Positions 42,261 through 50,888 of a stretch of 63,545 nt of DNA are shown in pieces (positions within the stretch are counted from its first letter, which is position 1; each line of letters starts with the position of its first letter). The notes below the pieces were generated by a model that ran no database searches, was not told the DNA's origin, and saw nothing but the letters and a program-made list of their open reading frames with translations. The stretch comes from Streptomyces roseus (lineage in GTDB: Bacteria > Actinomycetota > Actinomycetes > Streptomycetales > Streptomycetaceae). A program made the position numbers and the translations under genes. Location of the stretch: assembly GCF_001044425.1 (NCBI RefSeq), contig NZ_LFML01000102.1, positions 52,960-116,504 on the forward strand, read 5' to 3'.

Positions 42261-44039
42261 CTACCGCGCGGACTCCCCCTGGCTCCATCTCCCCACCAGA
42301 TCGCGGTACAAGGGTGACCTGGCGGGGAGTTCCTCATGTGTCCCGCAGACGGCACGGGTCCCGTCGAGGACGAGGACCCGGTCGGCCCGGGCCGCGGAGG
42401 AGACGCGGTGGGCCACGACGACGAGGGTGCCGCCGCGCTCCGCGAGGGCCCGTTCGGCACGCTCCTCGGCGGCCGGGTCCAGGTGGCAGGTGGCCTCGTC
42501 GAGCAGCAGCAGCGGAGCGGGCGAGAGGTAGGCGGCGGCGAGCGCCAGCTGCTGGCTCTCGCCCCGGGACAGCAGCCGGGGGGACACCTCGCCGTCCAGA
42601 CCGCCGAGCCCCGCCACCAGGTCCTCCAGCCCGAGGGCGCGCACGGCGCGCCGCACTTCGGCGTCGCCGGGTGCGGGGGCGCCCGGGGCCGCGGCGAGGT
42701 GGGTCAGGTTCTCCCGTACCGTGCCGGTGAACACGTAGGCCTGCTGCGGCAGCAGGGTCCGCCGGGGGTCGGGCGCGCAGGCGCCCTCCCCCGGCTCCCG
42801 GCGGGCGGCCGCTCCGGCGACCAGGACCGATCCCGCGTCGGGTGACAGCATGCCGGCGAGCAGGGCGGTGAGCGTGGACTTGCCGATTCCGCTCGGTCCG
42901 ACCACCGCGAGGTGCTCCCCCGGGCGCACCACCAGGTCGAGGCCGTCGAGTACGGGCGCCGCACCGGGGCCGTAGGCGAAGGTGACGCCCCGGAGCTCGG
43001 CCGCGGCGCCGTTCGAGGAGCGGCTCGGCGGGGGTTGGACCGGCTGCGCCGTCCCGCGGCCGGCCGGGTCCGCCGCCACCGGGGCACTGAAGCGTTCGAG
43101 GACCACGAGCAGCCGGGTTCCGGCGGAACCCAGCGCGGTCATCAGGGAGTTGAGGGCGGGCAGCAGGGACTGCAACAGGTAGGTGAGGCCCCCGGCCAGC
43201 GTACCGGCGGTGATCCCGCGACCCAGCAGCCAGGGCGTCGCCGCGAGGAGCGCGACCACCGGCAGCCGGCCCGCCGTGCCCAGGGCCAGGGTGCGCAGCG
43301 CCGCCCAGCCCGCGAGGGTGCGCGCCAGCCGCTCCTGCGCGCTGATCAGGGGCTCCACGCGGGCCCGCGCGGGGGCCTGTCCGCCACAGGCGGCGATGTC
43401 GCGCAGCCCCTCGGCCAGCGTCCCCACCCGGTCGGCCAGCGCCTCGTCGGTGTCCAGGGACCGGCGCTGTACGGCGGCCAGGGGGCGCAGCGTGGCCAGG
43501 AAGGCGGCCACGCCCAGCAGGAGGGGAGGCAGTACGACCAGCAGCAGCACGGGTGCGAGTGCGGCCATCCCGACGATAGCGCCCACGGCGGTGAACACGA
43601 ACGACCGCACCGTCAGGACCAGCCCCGCGAAGGAGTCCCGGGCCATTTCCGTCTGCTGGGTCAGCCGGGACACCGCGCCGGTGTCCCCGGCTCCCGCCGG
43701 GTCGGCGACCGCCCGATCCAGTGCCTGGCGCACCGCCCGCCGGACCAGGCCGTCCCGCAGCGGCTCCACCAGGTCCGCGAGCCCGGCGAACACCCCGCGC
43801 AGCGCGAAGCCGCCGAGCAGCGCTCCGGCTCCGGCCGCGGCCAGCCAGCCGAGACCGGCGGCGGTGCGGCCGGCGAGGAAGCCGTCGTCGAGGGCCCGGG
43901 CCACCGCGTAGCCGCCGAGGAAGGTGTGCGCGGACTCCAGGAGCGACCACCCGGCCAGCCGTCCGAGGGCCCTCCTGTGGCCGCGCAGGAACCGCCGTCC
44001 CTCGGGGGCAACCCGGCTCCAGGCCCCTCCCCCGGTCAT
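42261..44039 (-). CDS. ramB: ABC transporter, ATPase-permease fusion (RamB-like)
   Basis: 592-aa half-transporter with an N-terminal six-helix permease (about 20-320) and a C-terminal nucleotide-binding domain with Walker A GPSGIGKST, Q-loop LLPQQAYVF, Walker B LLLLDEATCHLD and His of AHRVSS. The ABC signature is degenerate (LSRGES for LSGGQ). It overlaps ramA by ATGA, so the two half-transporters are made in equal amounts and likely form a heterodimer that exports the SapB-like peptide. Last gene of the ramCSAB unit. Confidence 0.92.
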   Translation of the reverse strand: MTGGGAWSRVAPEGRRFLRGHRRALGRLAGWSLLESAHTFLGGYAVARALDDGFLAGRTAAGLGWLAAAGAGALLGGFALRGVFAGLADLVEPLRDGLVRRAVRQALDRAVADPAGAGDTGAVSRLTQQTEMARDSFAGLVLTVRSFVFTAVGAIVGMAALAPVLLLVVLPPLLLGVAAFLATLRPLAAVQRRSLDTDEALADRVGTLAEGLRDIAACGGQAPARARVEPLISAQERLARTLAGWAALRTLALGTAGRLPVVALLAATPWLLGRGITAGTLAGGLTYLLQSLLPALNSLMTALGSAGTRLLVVLERFSAPVAADPAGRGTAQPVQPPPSRSSNGAAAELRGVTFAYGPGAAPVLDGLDLVVRPGEHLAVVGPSGIGKSTLTALLAGMLSPDAGSVLVAGAAARREPGEGACAPDPRRTLLPQQAYVFTGTVRENLTHLAAAPGAPAPGDAEVRRAVRALGLEDLVAGLGGLDGEVSPRLLSRGESQQLALAAAYLSPAPLLLLDEATCHLDPAAEERAERALAERGGTLVVVAHRVSSAARADRVLVLDGTRAVCGTHEELPARSPLYRDLVGRWSQGESAR

Positions 44040-45940
44040 CGCGCCGCCTCCCGTTCGGTGTTCTGCCCGGTGTTCTGATCCGCGTTCCGCACGGTGTTCC
44101 GATCCGTGTTCCGCTCGGTGATCCGCTCCGGGTACTGCTCCACGGCTTGCTCCGCGGGTCGCTCCGCGTCGCGGTCCGTCCCCCGTGTCCCGTCCTCTTC
44201 CGTCCCGGCGGCGAACACCGCCCGGTAGGCGGGCTCGTGCCGCCACAGTTCGGCGTGGGGTCCGGTCGCCCGGACCCGTCCGCCCTCCAGCCATACGACG
44301 AGATCGGCGCGGGCGGCGGACGAGAGGCGGTGCGCGACCACGATCCGGGTGCCGGGACGGATCTCGCGGGCGAGGGCCCGCTCCACCTCCCGGGCCGTGA
44401 CGGTGTCGAGGCTGGAGGTGGCGTCGTCCAGTACGAGGAGCCGGCCCGCGTGCGCGAACGCCCGCGCCAGTCCAAGGCGTTGTACCTCCCCGCCAGACAT
44501 CGGCGCGTCGGCGAGGAGGGTGGCGTACGCGTGGGGCAGGCGCCGTACGAACGGGTCGGCTCCGGCCGCACGGGCGGCGGCGCGCACCTCTTCCGGGCCG
44601 GGGTCCGGACCGGAGCCGAAGGCGATCGCCCCGCCGAGCGTGTCCCCGATCAGCACCGGCCGGTCGAAGGCGTACCCGACCTCGCGGCGCAGCGCCTCGG
44701 CGGACAGCTCGGGCAGGGGCACCCCGTCCAGCAGCACCCGGCCCGCGTCGGGGTCGGTGAGCCGCCCGGCCACGGCGGCGAACAGCGTCTTGCCCGCCCC
44801 TGAGCGGCCCACCACGGCCACCGTGGCGCCTCCGGGGATCACCAGGCTGACGTCGTGCAGGACCGTCGCACCGCCGCGCACGACCCGCACGCCCCGCAGT
44901 TCCAGGGTGCCGGGGCCGTCTTCCGGCAGCCTCGCCCGGCCGTGGCCGAGTGCTGGCAGGGCCAGCAGGGCGGCGGTCCGGCGGGCGGCGGACCGGCCCC
45001 GGACCACGGCCGCGAGCCCGCCGGTGACGGCGCCGATGCCGGCCGCGAGGCCCGCGTACCGTACGGCGGCGAGGAGTTCGCCGACCCCGAGGGCCCCGGC
45101 CGACAGGCGGAGGCCGCCGACGGCCAGGACCGCGTACAGGAGCAGCGGCATGAGGGTCGACGAGCGCGCCGTGGTACCGCCGTAGACCCGCCACATCCGC
45201 CGGCCCTCGGCGCCCAGCTCGGGCAGCCGGGCGAGGATCCGGGCGCGTTCGCGCTCCGCGGTGCCGGCGGCGGCGATCGTGCGGGCCCCGGCCAGCGCCT
45301 CGGTCAGCCGGCCGGCGGTCTCCAGCTGGACCTGCTGGTAGCGGGCGATGCTGGTGTGCGTGTCGCGGGCGAAGGCCCGCAGCAGGAGCACCAGGAAGGG
45401 AACGCCGACGAGGAAGGCGAGCGCCGTCCACACGTCGATCAGGAAGAGGGCGGTGACGGCGCCGAGCGGCGGGAGCAGCGCGGCGGCGGCGTGCGCGACC
45501 GCGGCCGGGACCTTGCCGGCCTCGGCGGCGTGCGCGGTCAGCCGAGCGGCGGTCTCGCCCGGTGCGTGGCGGGCCGCGTGGTGCGGGGCCGTCCGCAACA
45601 GCCCGGTCAGGGCGAGGGCGCGCAGGCGGGCGGTCGAGCGCCCGTCGATCTCGCCGGTCAGCCGGGCGGCGGCCGCGTCCAGCAGGACTTCGGCAGCGAT
45701 GACCGCGGCGCACAGCAGGGTCCAGGCGGGGCCCGACGGGGAGCGGCGCAGCAGCAGGTCGAGGGTGTGGCCGAGGACGGCGGGTTCGGCGAGCGCCGCC
45801 GCGGCGGCCCCCAGCGTGCATCCGAGTACGGCGGCGGTCCGCCCGGCGCTGTGCCGGGCCGCCGCCACGAGAGCCCGGTCGGCGGTGCGTGCCACGGCCG
45901 CGGACTGCGCCGTACCGGCCTCCGCGTCGGGGGGGCTCAT
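44036..45940 (-). CDS. ramA: ABC transporter, ATPase-permease fusion (RamA-like)
   Basis: 634-aa half-transporter: permease (about 30-320), then nucleotide-binding domain with Walker A GRSGAGKT, signature MSGGE (variant of LSGGQ), Walker B LLVLDDATSSLD (Asp where the catalytic Glu usually sits) and switch His in AHRLSS. With RamB it should form the exporter. The last 45 residues are a repetitive hydrophilic tail (ERNTDRNTVRNADQNTGQNT) encoded by 18-nt-type DNA repeats at about 44050-44130; this tail is not a family feature. Starts 73 nt after ramS, beyond a strong hairpin. Confidence 0.92.
   Translation of the reverse strand: MSPPDAEAGTAQSAAVARTADRALVAAARHSAGRTAAVLGCTLGAAAAALAEPAVLGHTLDLLLRRSPSGPAWTLLCAAVIAAEVLLDAAAARLTGEIDGRSTARLRALALTGLLRTAPHHAARHAPGETAARLTAHAAEAGKVPAAVAHAAAALLPPLGAVTALFLIDVWTALAFLVGVPFLVLLLRAFARDTHTSIARYQQVQLETAGRLTEALAGARTIAAAGTAERERARILARLPELGAEGRRMWRVYGGTTARSSTLMPLLLYAVLAVGGLRLSAGALGVGELLAAVRYAGLAAGIGAVTGGLAAVVRGRSAARRTAALLALPALGHGRARLPEDGPGTLELRGVRVVRGGATVLHDVSLVIPGGATVAVVGRSGAGKTLFAAVAGRLTDPDAGRVLLDGVPLPELSAEALRREVGYAFDRPVLIGDTLGGAIAFGSGPDPGPEEVRAAARAAGADPFVRRLPHAYATLLADAPMSGGEVQRLGLARAFAHAGRLLVLDDATSSLDTVTAREVERALAREIRPGTRIVVAHRLSSAARADLVVWLEGGRVRATGPHAELWRHEPAYRAVFAAGTEEDGTRGTDRDAERPAEQAVEQYPERITERNTDRNTVRNADQNTGQNTEREAAR
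44050..44130. repeat. Short DNA repeats encoding the RamA tail
   Basis: Degenerate 9-18-nt repeats of cggtgttc/gatccg type encode alternating Arg-Asn-Thr/Asp units at the C-terminus of RamA. Confidence 0.6.
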
Positions 45941-45971
45941 CGACGGGTCCTCCAGTCGCGGGTACGTGGTG

Positions 45972-46001
45972 CGGGCCCGGGCGGCGAACCGCCCGGGCCC
46001 G
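45972..46001 (-). terminator. Very stable UUCG hairpin between ramS and ramA
   Basis: On the minus strand CGGGCCCGGGCGG pairs over 13 bp with CCGCCCGGGCCCG around a TTCG tetraloop, 13 nt after the ramS stop. No U-tract follows. Likely an attenuator or mRNA-stabilising 3' end that gives more peptide than transporter mRNA. Confidence 0.7.
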
Positions 46002-46013
46002 ACATGGCCTGCG

Positions 46014-46148
46014 TCAGTTACAGGTCGTGACGCTCAGGCTGCTGTCCCCGCACAGGAGCAGGCTGGCGCGGCTGCCGCCGCCGGTCATCGCGACCTCGGT
46101 GGCCTCTTCCTTCGGGGTCTCCATCGACTGCAGGTCAAGAAGGGTCAT
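46014..46148 (-). CDS. ramS: SapB-like class III lanthipeptide precursor (RamS)
   Basis: 44-aa precursor of a SapB-type surfactant peptide that lets aerial hyphae break surface tension. Leader MTLLDLQSMETPKEEATEVA has the class III LLDLQ motif and nearly equals the RamS leader. The core region ends SRASLLLCGDSSLSVTTCN. It matches S. coelicolor SapB except for Val for Ile and extra Gly residues at the leader/core junction (MTGGGSRAS against TGSRAS). The two Ser-x3-Cys units (SLLLC, SVTTC) supply the lanthionine Cys. AGAGG precedes the ATG; the first 14 nt overlap the ramC 3' end. Confidence 0.95.
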   Translation of the reverse strand: MTLLDLQSMETPKEEATEVAMTGGGSRASLLLCGDSSLSVTTCN

Positions 46149-48780
46149 GTCGGTTCCTCTTCTTCTCTCGAGTGGTGCGATGGGTCACGGTCCCGGACGG
46201 GACCGGCTCGTGGGCCGCGGCGTCGTCGCGCAGCGGCGGAAGGAACGGCAGGTGCGCGCGCCCACCGGGCGCCGCGCTGCCGAGGGCGAGGAGAGCGCCG
46301 GCCGTGCCCGTGGTGAGATCCATGGACAGGCGCATCATCTGCTCGCCGGGGAAGGCCAGATGTCCCTGGTACGGCACGGCGTGCCGGGCCAGCGCGTCGA
46401 TCTGGCGGGCGATGTCCGCGGGGCCCGTGCCCGGGCCGGGCGTGGTGGTCCGGGCCAGGTGCAGGATCATTCCGGCGGCGCCGCGCATCAGCCCGGGCTG
46501 GGCGTAGAAGGTGGCCTGAGCCGCCCGTACTATCTCCGGCCGGGCCCGTTCGAAGCGCTCGTCGGGACCGTGCTCCAGCCAGTCGTCGAGGACCATGCCG
46601 ATGCCCACGCTGCCTTCGCCGAGGTACGGCATGGTGCGCCAGCCCTCGTTCACCTGGAGGGTGCCGTACGCGCTGGTGACGCAGCGGTCGAGGTCGCGGT
46701 GGAGCGCGTGGGCGGCCTGGATCAGCAGTTCCTTGTCACCGGTGCGCTCGTAGAGGCGTACGAAGAGCAGGGCGGGACCGGAGTTCCCGTACAACAGGCC
46801 CGCGCGGGTGGGCCGGTTCCCGGGTTCGGCGAGCAGTTCGGCGCAGCGCAGGGCCGCGGTGTGCAGTTCGCCCTCGCCGCTCGCGGTGCCGAGCGCGTCC
46901 AGGGCCAGCCCGATGCCGGCGAGTCCGCCGTGCAGGTCCGGGCCCGCGCTCTGCCAGGGCTGGTGCAGTAATCGCTCGGCGAGGGCGAGGGCGGGCTGCG
47001 GGTGTCCGAGCCGGTTCAGGGTCCAGGCCGTGCCGGCGAGGCCGTCGTAGAAGCCCAGCGGGGTGCCGGAGGCCGGGTCGGCGGTGTGCTCCAGCAGCCA
47101 CTCCTCGGCCTCGGGCCAGGGCGCGGCGTCGGTCTCGGCGAGGGCGTGGAGCACTCCGGCGACGCCGTTGGCGAAGCAGGTGCCGCCGCCGGCGTTCGCG
47201 AACTGGGCGATGTCGCCCGGCACGAAGCGGTCCTCGCGCTGCGGGGTGGCGCTCGCGCGGATCGCCGCGGTCATCGACGTACGGGCGGCTTGCCAGTCCC
47301 CCGGCTCGACGGGCAGGTACGGGTCGGGCGGCGCGGCCGGTCGCCCGCCCGGGGTGCCCGGCGGGTCGCCGGAGAGGATCTCCTCGACGGCCTCGTCGAG
47401 GAAGCGCCTCGGTACGGGGAACTGCGCGGCGGCGACATCGGCCAGATGGGTGGCCTTGGCCCGGTCCAGGACCAGGAGGCTGGTCAGCGGGAGGAACAGG
47501 GCCAGCCGCAGACAGGCGAGGGCGTAGCGGTCCACGGAGAACCCGCGCCGCTCGGCGGGCGCGACGAAGGCGGGGTTGGCGACGGTCTGGCGCAGTCCCT
47601 CGTCCACGTGGGCGGCGGCCTCGAAGTCCAGGAGGGCGACGGAGGGTTCGCCGCTCTCGTCCTGCGCCACCATGATGTTGAAGAGGTGGAGGTCGTTGAA
47701 GACCACACCGCGGGCGTGCACGGCCTCGACGGCCTCGGTGACCCGGCGGTGGATCTTCAGGGCCCAGTCGGTGTACGAGGCGAGTTCGGCCGGGCCGGGG
47801 TCCGCCTCGATCAGCGGGTGGCGGCGGGCGAAGGAGGTGTTGAGCGGTTTGCCTTCGAGGTGTTGCAGCACCAGGAAGTGGTGGTCGCCGACCGTGAACG
47901 TGCCCCGTACCGCGGGCACGCAGTCCAGGCCCGACAGCCGTTCCAGCGCCGCCTGTTCACGGTGCAGCCGGGTCACCGCGTCGGCGCCGTCGGCGGCGAG
48001 CCCGGCGTACGGGCGGGCCTCCTTGAGCACGACGGACTCGCCGGTGCGGGTGTCCTTGCCGACGTAGACGCCGCCGCCGTTGGAGAAGTGCAGCGCCCGT
48101 TCCACCGTGAAGGGGATGTCGGTGAGGGTGGTCGCGGAGCGCGCCGCGAGGTGCGGCTCCAGGAAGGCGGGCAGTTCGAGCCAGTGCGGCGGCTGGAACA
48201 CCGGTCCGCGCGGGTCCGGTACGAGGCGCCCGTCGGGGGCCTCGATCGCCGGAACCAGTTCGCCGTGCTCGTCGTAGCAGTGCCGCAGGGTGAAGCTGCC
48301 GTAGCGCAGGTGGACCGGTCCGGCGCCCCAGCGCAGATCGCTGAGGATGTACGGACCGGCCGCCCCGGCGAGCGCGGCGTCGAGGTCCTGCGCGATCTCG
48401 CGGCACTGCTCCTCGTCGGCCGGGTACACGGTGATGAACTTCCCGCTGGCCGCGCGGTCGGCGTACTTGGCGTTGCGCAGGTGCAGCAGGTACCGGCTCG
48501 GTATGAACTTGAAGGCGATGCCGCGGGCGGTGCAGTACTCGTACACCGCCGTCAGCAGCGACTCGGCGTTGTCGAGCGTGGCCGAGACGTGGATCTTCCA
48601 GCCCTGTGCGGGCAGTGCGACGCCGACGGGGCGCAGGGCGAGCCAGTCGCCGGTGCGGTGCGAGCGCCACCCGTGCGGGACGGGGGCGAGCGCGGCCGGG
48701 TAGTTCTCGCCGGCGCGCCGGTACGGCGCGTCGTAGAACCAGCGGTCTGCGTCGCAGAAGGCGGCGTACCCCTTGTTCAC
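46135..48780 (-). CDS. ramC: Class III lanthipeptide synthetase (RamC/LanKC)
   Basis: 881-aa trifunctional enzyme that phosphorylates, eliminates and cyclises Ser/Cys of RamS. N-terminal lyase (about 1-225, starting VNKGYAAFCDADRWFYD as in RamC), kinase (about 225-480) with ATP loop SNGGGVYVGKD, VVLKEA, catalytic loop GVVFNDLHLFNIMV and LLDFEAA, and C-terminal cyclase (about 520-860) with AGGGTCFANGVAGVLHAL and LHGGLAGIGLALDAL. GTG 48780 is chosen by alignment with RamC. Leu604 is a TTA codon (46969-46971). First gene of the ramCSAB unit, with heptad repeats upstream. Confidence 0.95.
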   Translation of the reverse strand: MNKGYAAFCDADRWFYDAPYRRAGENYPAALAPVPHGWRSHRTGDWLALRPVGVALPAQGWKIHVSATLDNAESLLTAVYEYCTARGIAFKFIPSRYLLHLRNAKYADRAASGKFITVYPADEEQCREIAQDLDAALAGAAGPYILSDLRWGAGPVHLRYGSFTLRHCYDEHGELVPAIEAPDGRLVPDPRGPVFQPPHWLELPAFLEPHLAARSATTLTDIPFTVERALHFSNGGGVYVGKDTRTGESVVLKEARPYAGLAADGADAVTRLHREQAALERLSGLDCVPAVRGTFTVGDHHFLVLQHLEGKPLNTSFARRHPLIEADPGPAELASYTDWALKIHRRVTEAVEAVHARGVVFNDLHLFNIMVAQDESGEPSVALLDFEAAAHVDEGLRQTVANPAFVAPAERRGFSVDRYALACLRLALFLPLTSLLVLDRAKATHLADVAAAQFPVPRRFLDEAVEEILSGDPPGTPGGRPAAPPDPYLPVEPGDWQAARTSMTAAIRASATPQREDRFVPGDIAQFANAGGGTCFANGVAGVLHALAETDAAPWPEAEEWLLEHTADPASGTPLGFYDGLAGTAWTLNRLGHPQPALALAERLLHQPWQSAGPDLHGGLAGIGLALDALGTASGEGELHTAALRCAELLAEPGNRPTRAGLLYGNSGPALLFVRLYERTGDKELLIQAAHALHRDLDRCVTSAYGTLQVNEGWRTMPYLGEGSVGIGMVLDDWLEHGPDERFERARPEIVRAAQATFYAQPGLMRGAAGMILHLARTTTPGPGTGPADIARQIDALARHAVPYQGHLAFPGEQMMRLSMDLTTGTAGALLALGSAAPGGRAHLPFLPPLRDDAAAHEPVPSGTVTHRTTREKKRNRHDPS

Positions 48781-48871
48781 ACCTGCTCCCTCGTTCGTCG
48801 GCAGACCCGAAGGTGTCACGTCCGGAGGATGCGGCGACAGTCACGTCTGTCATCGATGAGTTGTGCAGTAC

Positions 48872-48912
48872 TCACGAGTCACCTGTCAGATGTCACGGTC
48901 AGGGGTCAGGGG
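48872..48912. promoter_or_regulatory. Heptad direct-repeat array upstream of ramC
   Basis: TCAC/TCAG units start at 48872, 48879, 48886, 48893, 48899 and 48906, five of six steps being 7 nt except one of 6. More GTCAC copies are at 48815 and 48840. The array lies 92-132 nt upstream of the ramC start and overlaps the end of the VanZ-like gene. NarL-type regulators such as RamR bind heptamers, so this is the likely RamR site. Confidence 0.55.
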
Positions 48913-49548
48913 CTCGGCGGCCCGGCGGTTCCACCAGTGCCGGCGGCGCGGGTGGACGGCCCGCCCGAGGCGGCGGCCGATCAGCAGGTATCCGAGGAGG
49001 GCGCCGGCCGTGTTGAGGATGACGTCGTCGATGTCGAAGACGCGCCCCGTGACGAGGGCGCCCTGCACGAGCTCCACCAGGGTCATCAGGCAGGCCGTCA
49101 CGATGCCGACCCTGAGCAGCCCGCGCGCCGGGGGCAGCAGGACGGGCAGGAGCACACCGAAGGGCACACCGAGCAGTACGTTGCCGCCCAGTTGGCGCAC
49201 CGCTTCGATCGTCGAGGTCCCGTTCAGGTAGGCGTTGATGGAGCTGCCGGGCCGGACGTTGGCGTGTACGAGGGCCGCCGAGGCGGCGGAGGGCTCCAGC
49301 GTCAGCCGGGCCAGGACCACGCCGAACAGCACGGTCCCGGCGAAGGCGGTCACCATGGCGGAGGCCCGGACCACCGGATGGGCCGGCCCCCGTCGTCGCA
49401 ACCGGCGGGCCTGGCCCTCCTGTTGCGCCGGGCGGCCAAGGCCCGGCCGCTCCACCGGACGGGCCGTGTCCCCTCGCTCCACCGGACGGGCCGGATCCTG
49501 TCGCTCCACCTGCTTCTCGCGTCTGCGCCATGCGTAGCTCCACGTCAT
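48886..49548 (-). CDS. VanZ-like membrane protein
   Basis: 220-aa protein with a basic, repetitive N-terminus (duplicated ARPVERGD/ARPVERPG encoded by a 17-nt DNA repeat at about 49451-49510) and about four membrane segments. The VanZ signature is seen in GGNVLLGVPFGVLLPVLLP, LMTLVELVQGALVTGRVFDI and DDVILNTAGALLGYLLIGRR. VanZ proteins affect teicoplanin sensitivity in enterococci; the role in Streptomyces is unknown. It lies upstream of ramC on the same strand, and its 3' end runs into the ramC regulatory repeats. Confidence 0.85.
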   Translation of the reverse strand: MTWSYAWRRREKQVERQDPARPVERGDTARPVERPGLGRPAQQEGQARRLRRRGPAHPVVRASAMVTAFAGTVLFGVVLARLTLEPSAASAALVHANVRPGSSINAYLNGTSTIEAVRQLGGNVLLGVPFGVLLPVLLPPARGLLRVGIVTACLMTLVELVQGALVTGRVFDIDDVILNTAGALLGYLLIGRRLGRAVHPRRRHWWNRRAAEPLTPDRDI

Positions 49549-49640
49549 GCGGGCGCGTGTACCCTGCGCTCCCCCCGATACGCGGCCACGGCGCGCCGGC
49601 CCGGCGCATACGGCGGGGCCGCGTCGGGCATCCGCGCAGC

Positions 49641-50504
49641 GTGACCGACATTCCCCGCACCACCTCCCGCGGCATCGGCCCGCCCGTGGCCGGCCTCGCC
49701 GCGCGTACCCGCGCCGAGCTGCGGCGTACGGCCGTACGCGTCTGGACCGACAACCTCGCCGACCACGCGGCCGCGCTCACCTACTACGCCGTCCTGGCGC
49801 TGCTGCCCGCCCTCGTCATCGCGGTCTCCCTCGTGGGGCTGCTGGGCGGGGCCACGCGGGACCGGCTGATCACCGAGCTCACCTCGTACGCACCGCCCCA
49901 GTCGGCGCAGGTGCTGCGCGACGCGCTCGGCGGGCTCGTGTCGGAGCAGCCGTCGATGTGGGCGCTGGTGATCAGCGGGGTGCTGAGCGCCCTGTGGTCG
50001 GCGTGCAGTTACCTGGCGGTGTTCCGCCGCGCCCTGCACGCGATGCACGGGGTGCCCGACCGGCGGCCCCCGCTGCGCGCGGCCCACACGCTGCTCATCC
50101 ACGCGGCGCTGCTGCTGGTCCTGCTCGTCGTCGCCGCCGCGGTACTGGTGGTGTCCGGGCCGTCGGCCCGGTGGGTGGCGCGGACCACCGGGGGGATGGG
50201 GCCGGAGGCCATCGCGTTCCTGCGCTATCCCGTACTGCTCGCCGCCGTCACCCTGCTGGTGCTGGTCCTCTTCCGGACCGGGCCGGACCGCAGCCGCGGC
50301 ACCCGCCGGGGCCTGCCGGGCGGCGTACTGGCCGCCCTGCTCTGGCTGGCCGCCTCGGTGCTCTTCACGCTGTACACGGAGCTGGACACCTACGGCCGGC
50401 TCTACGGTTCGCTGGCCGGCATCGTGGTCTTCCTCGTCTGGCTCTGGATCGCCAACCTGGCCCTGCTCACCGGCGCCCAGTTCAACGCCGAACGGGCCCG
50501 CTGA
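49641..50504 (+). CDS. YihY/BrkB-family membrane protein
   Basis: 287-aa protein with about six membrane segments: the hallmark DHAAALTYYAVLALLPALVI, then VSLVGLLGG, SMWALVISGVLSALWSACSY, LLIHAALLLVLLVVAAAVLV, YPVLLAAVTLLVLVLFR and GSLAGIVVFLVWLWIANLAL with the closing GAQFNAE. Function unresolved for the family; the former RNase BN label is wrong. GTG 49641 is the family-like start (TDIPRTTSRG). Divergent from the VanZ-like gene. Confidence 0.9.
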   Translation: MTDIPRTTSRGIGPPVAGLAARTRAELRRTAVRVWTDNLADHAAALTYYAVLALLPALVIAVSLVGLLGGATRDRLITELTSYAPPQSAQVLRDALGGLVSEQPSMWALVISGVLSALWSACSYLAVFRRALHAMHGVPDRRPPLRAAHTLLIHAALLLVLLVVAAAVLVVSGPSARWVARTTGGMGPEAIAFLRYPVLLAAVTLLVLVLFRTGPDRSRGTRRGLPGGVLAALLWLAASVLFTLYTELDTYGRLYGSLAGIVVFLVWLWIANLALLTGAQFNAERAR

Positions 50505-50530
50505 AACACGCGGGTGGACATCGTCCGGGA

Positions 50531-50570
50531 CACGCGGGCGGGCGGGCCCCCGTGGGGGACCCGCCCGTGC
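50531..50570. terminator. Bidirectional hairpin
   Basis: A GC-rich imperfect inverted repeat (GGGCGGG...CCCCC with GGGGG...CCCGCCC) lies between the convergent BrkB and 51-aa protein genes. Confidence 0.6.
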
Positions 50571-50591
50571 CGTGTGTGCCGCGGGGTGCGG

Positions 50592-50747
50592 TCACCAATA
50601 GTGGCGCCGGCCGCCGACCGCGTGGCCGACGGAGCCCAGGATCCACAGCACAGCGCCCACGACCAGCAGGATGACGCCGAGGGTCCACAGGATGGAGATC
50701 CCGGTCAGGAAACCGATGACCAGGAGGATAAGACCGATGAGAATCAT
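50592..50747 (-). CDS. 51-aa DUF6131-type membrane protein
   Basis: Tiny membrane protein, two helices: MILIGLILLVIGFLTGISIL and LGVILLVVGAVLWILGSVG, ending HAVGGRRHYW. This matches the widespread actinobacterial DUF6131 family, whose function is unknown. A GAGGAC ribosome site precedes the ATG at 50747. Much longer open frames run through it but are not family-like. Confidence 0.82.
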   Translation of the reverse strand: MILIGLILLVIGFLTGISILWTLGVILLVVGAVLWILGSVGHAVGGRRHYW

Positions 50748-50888
50748 GATGTCCTCGTCCTCATGTTGGGGATCGGCGCGACGGTGGTGACCGCCGTGGC
50801 GCCTCGAACAGCGTGTACCCCCGAATTCCGGTCCTACCGGTATCGGCTCGACTTCGCGGGATCGGAGGGATCCGGCCAGGATGGGTGC

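Noticed and set aside
47002..49644. 880-aa plus-strand frame over ramC
   Set aside because: Antisense shadow of ramC and the VanZ-like gene; composition is Gly/Val/Arg with no domain.
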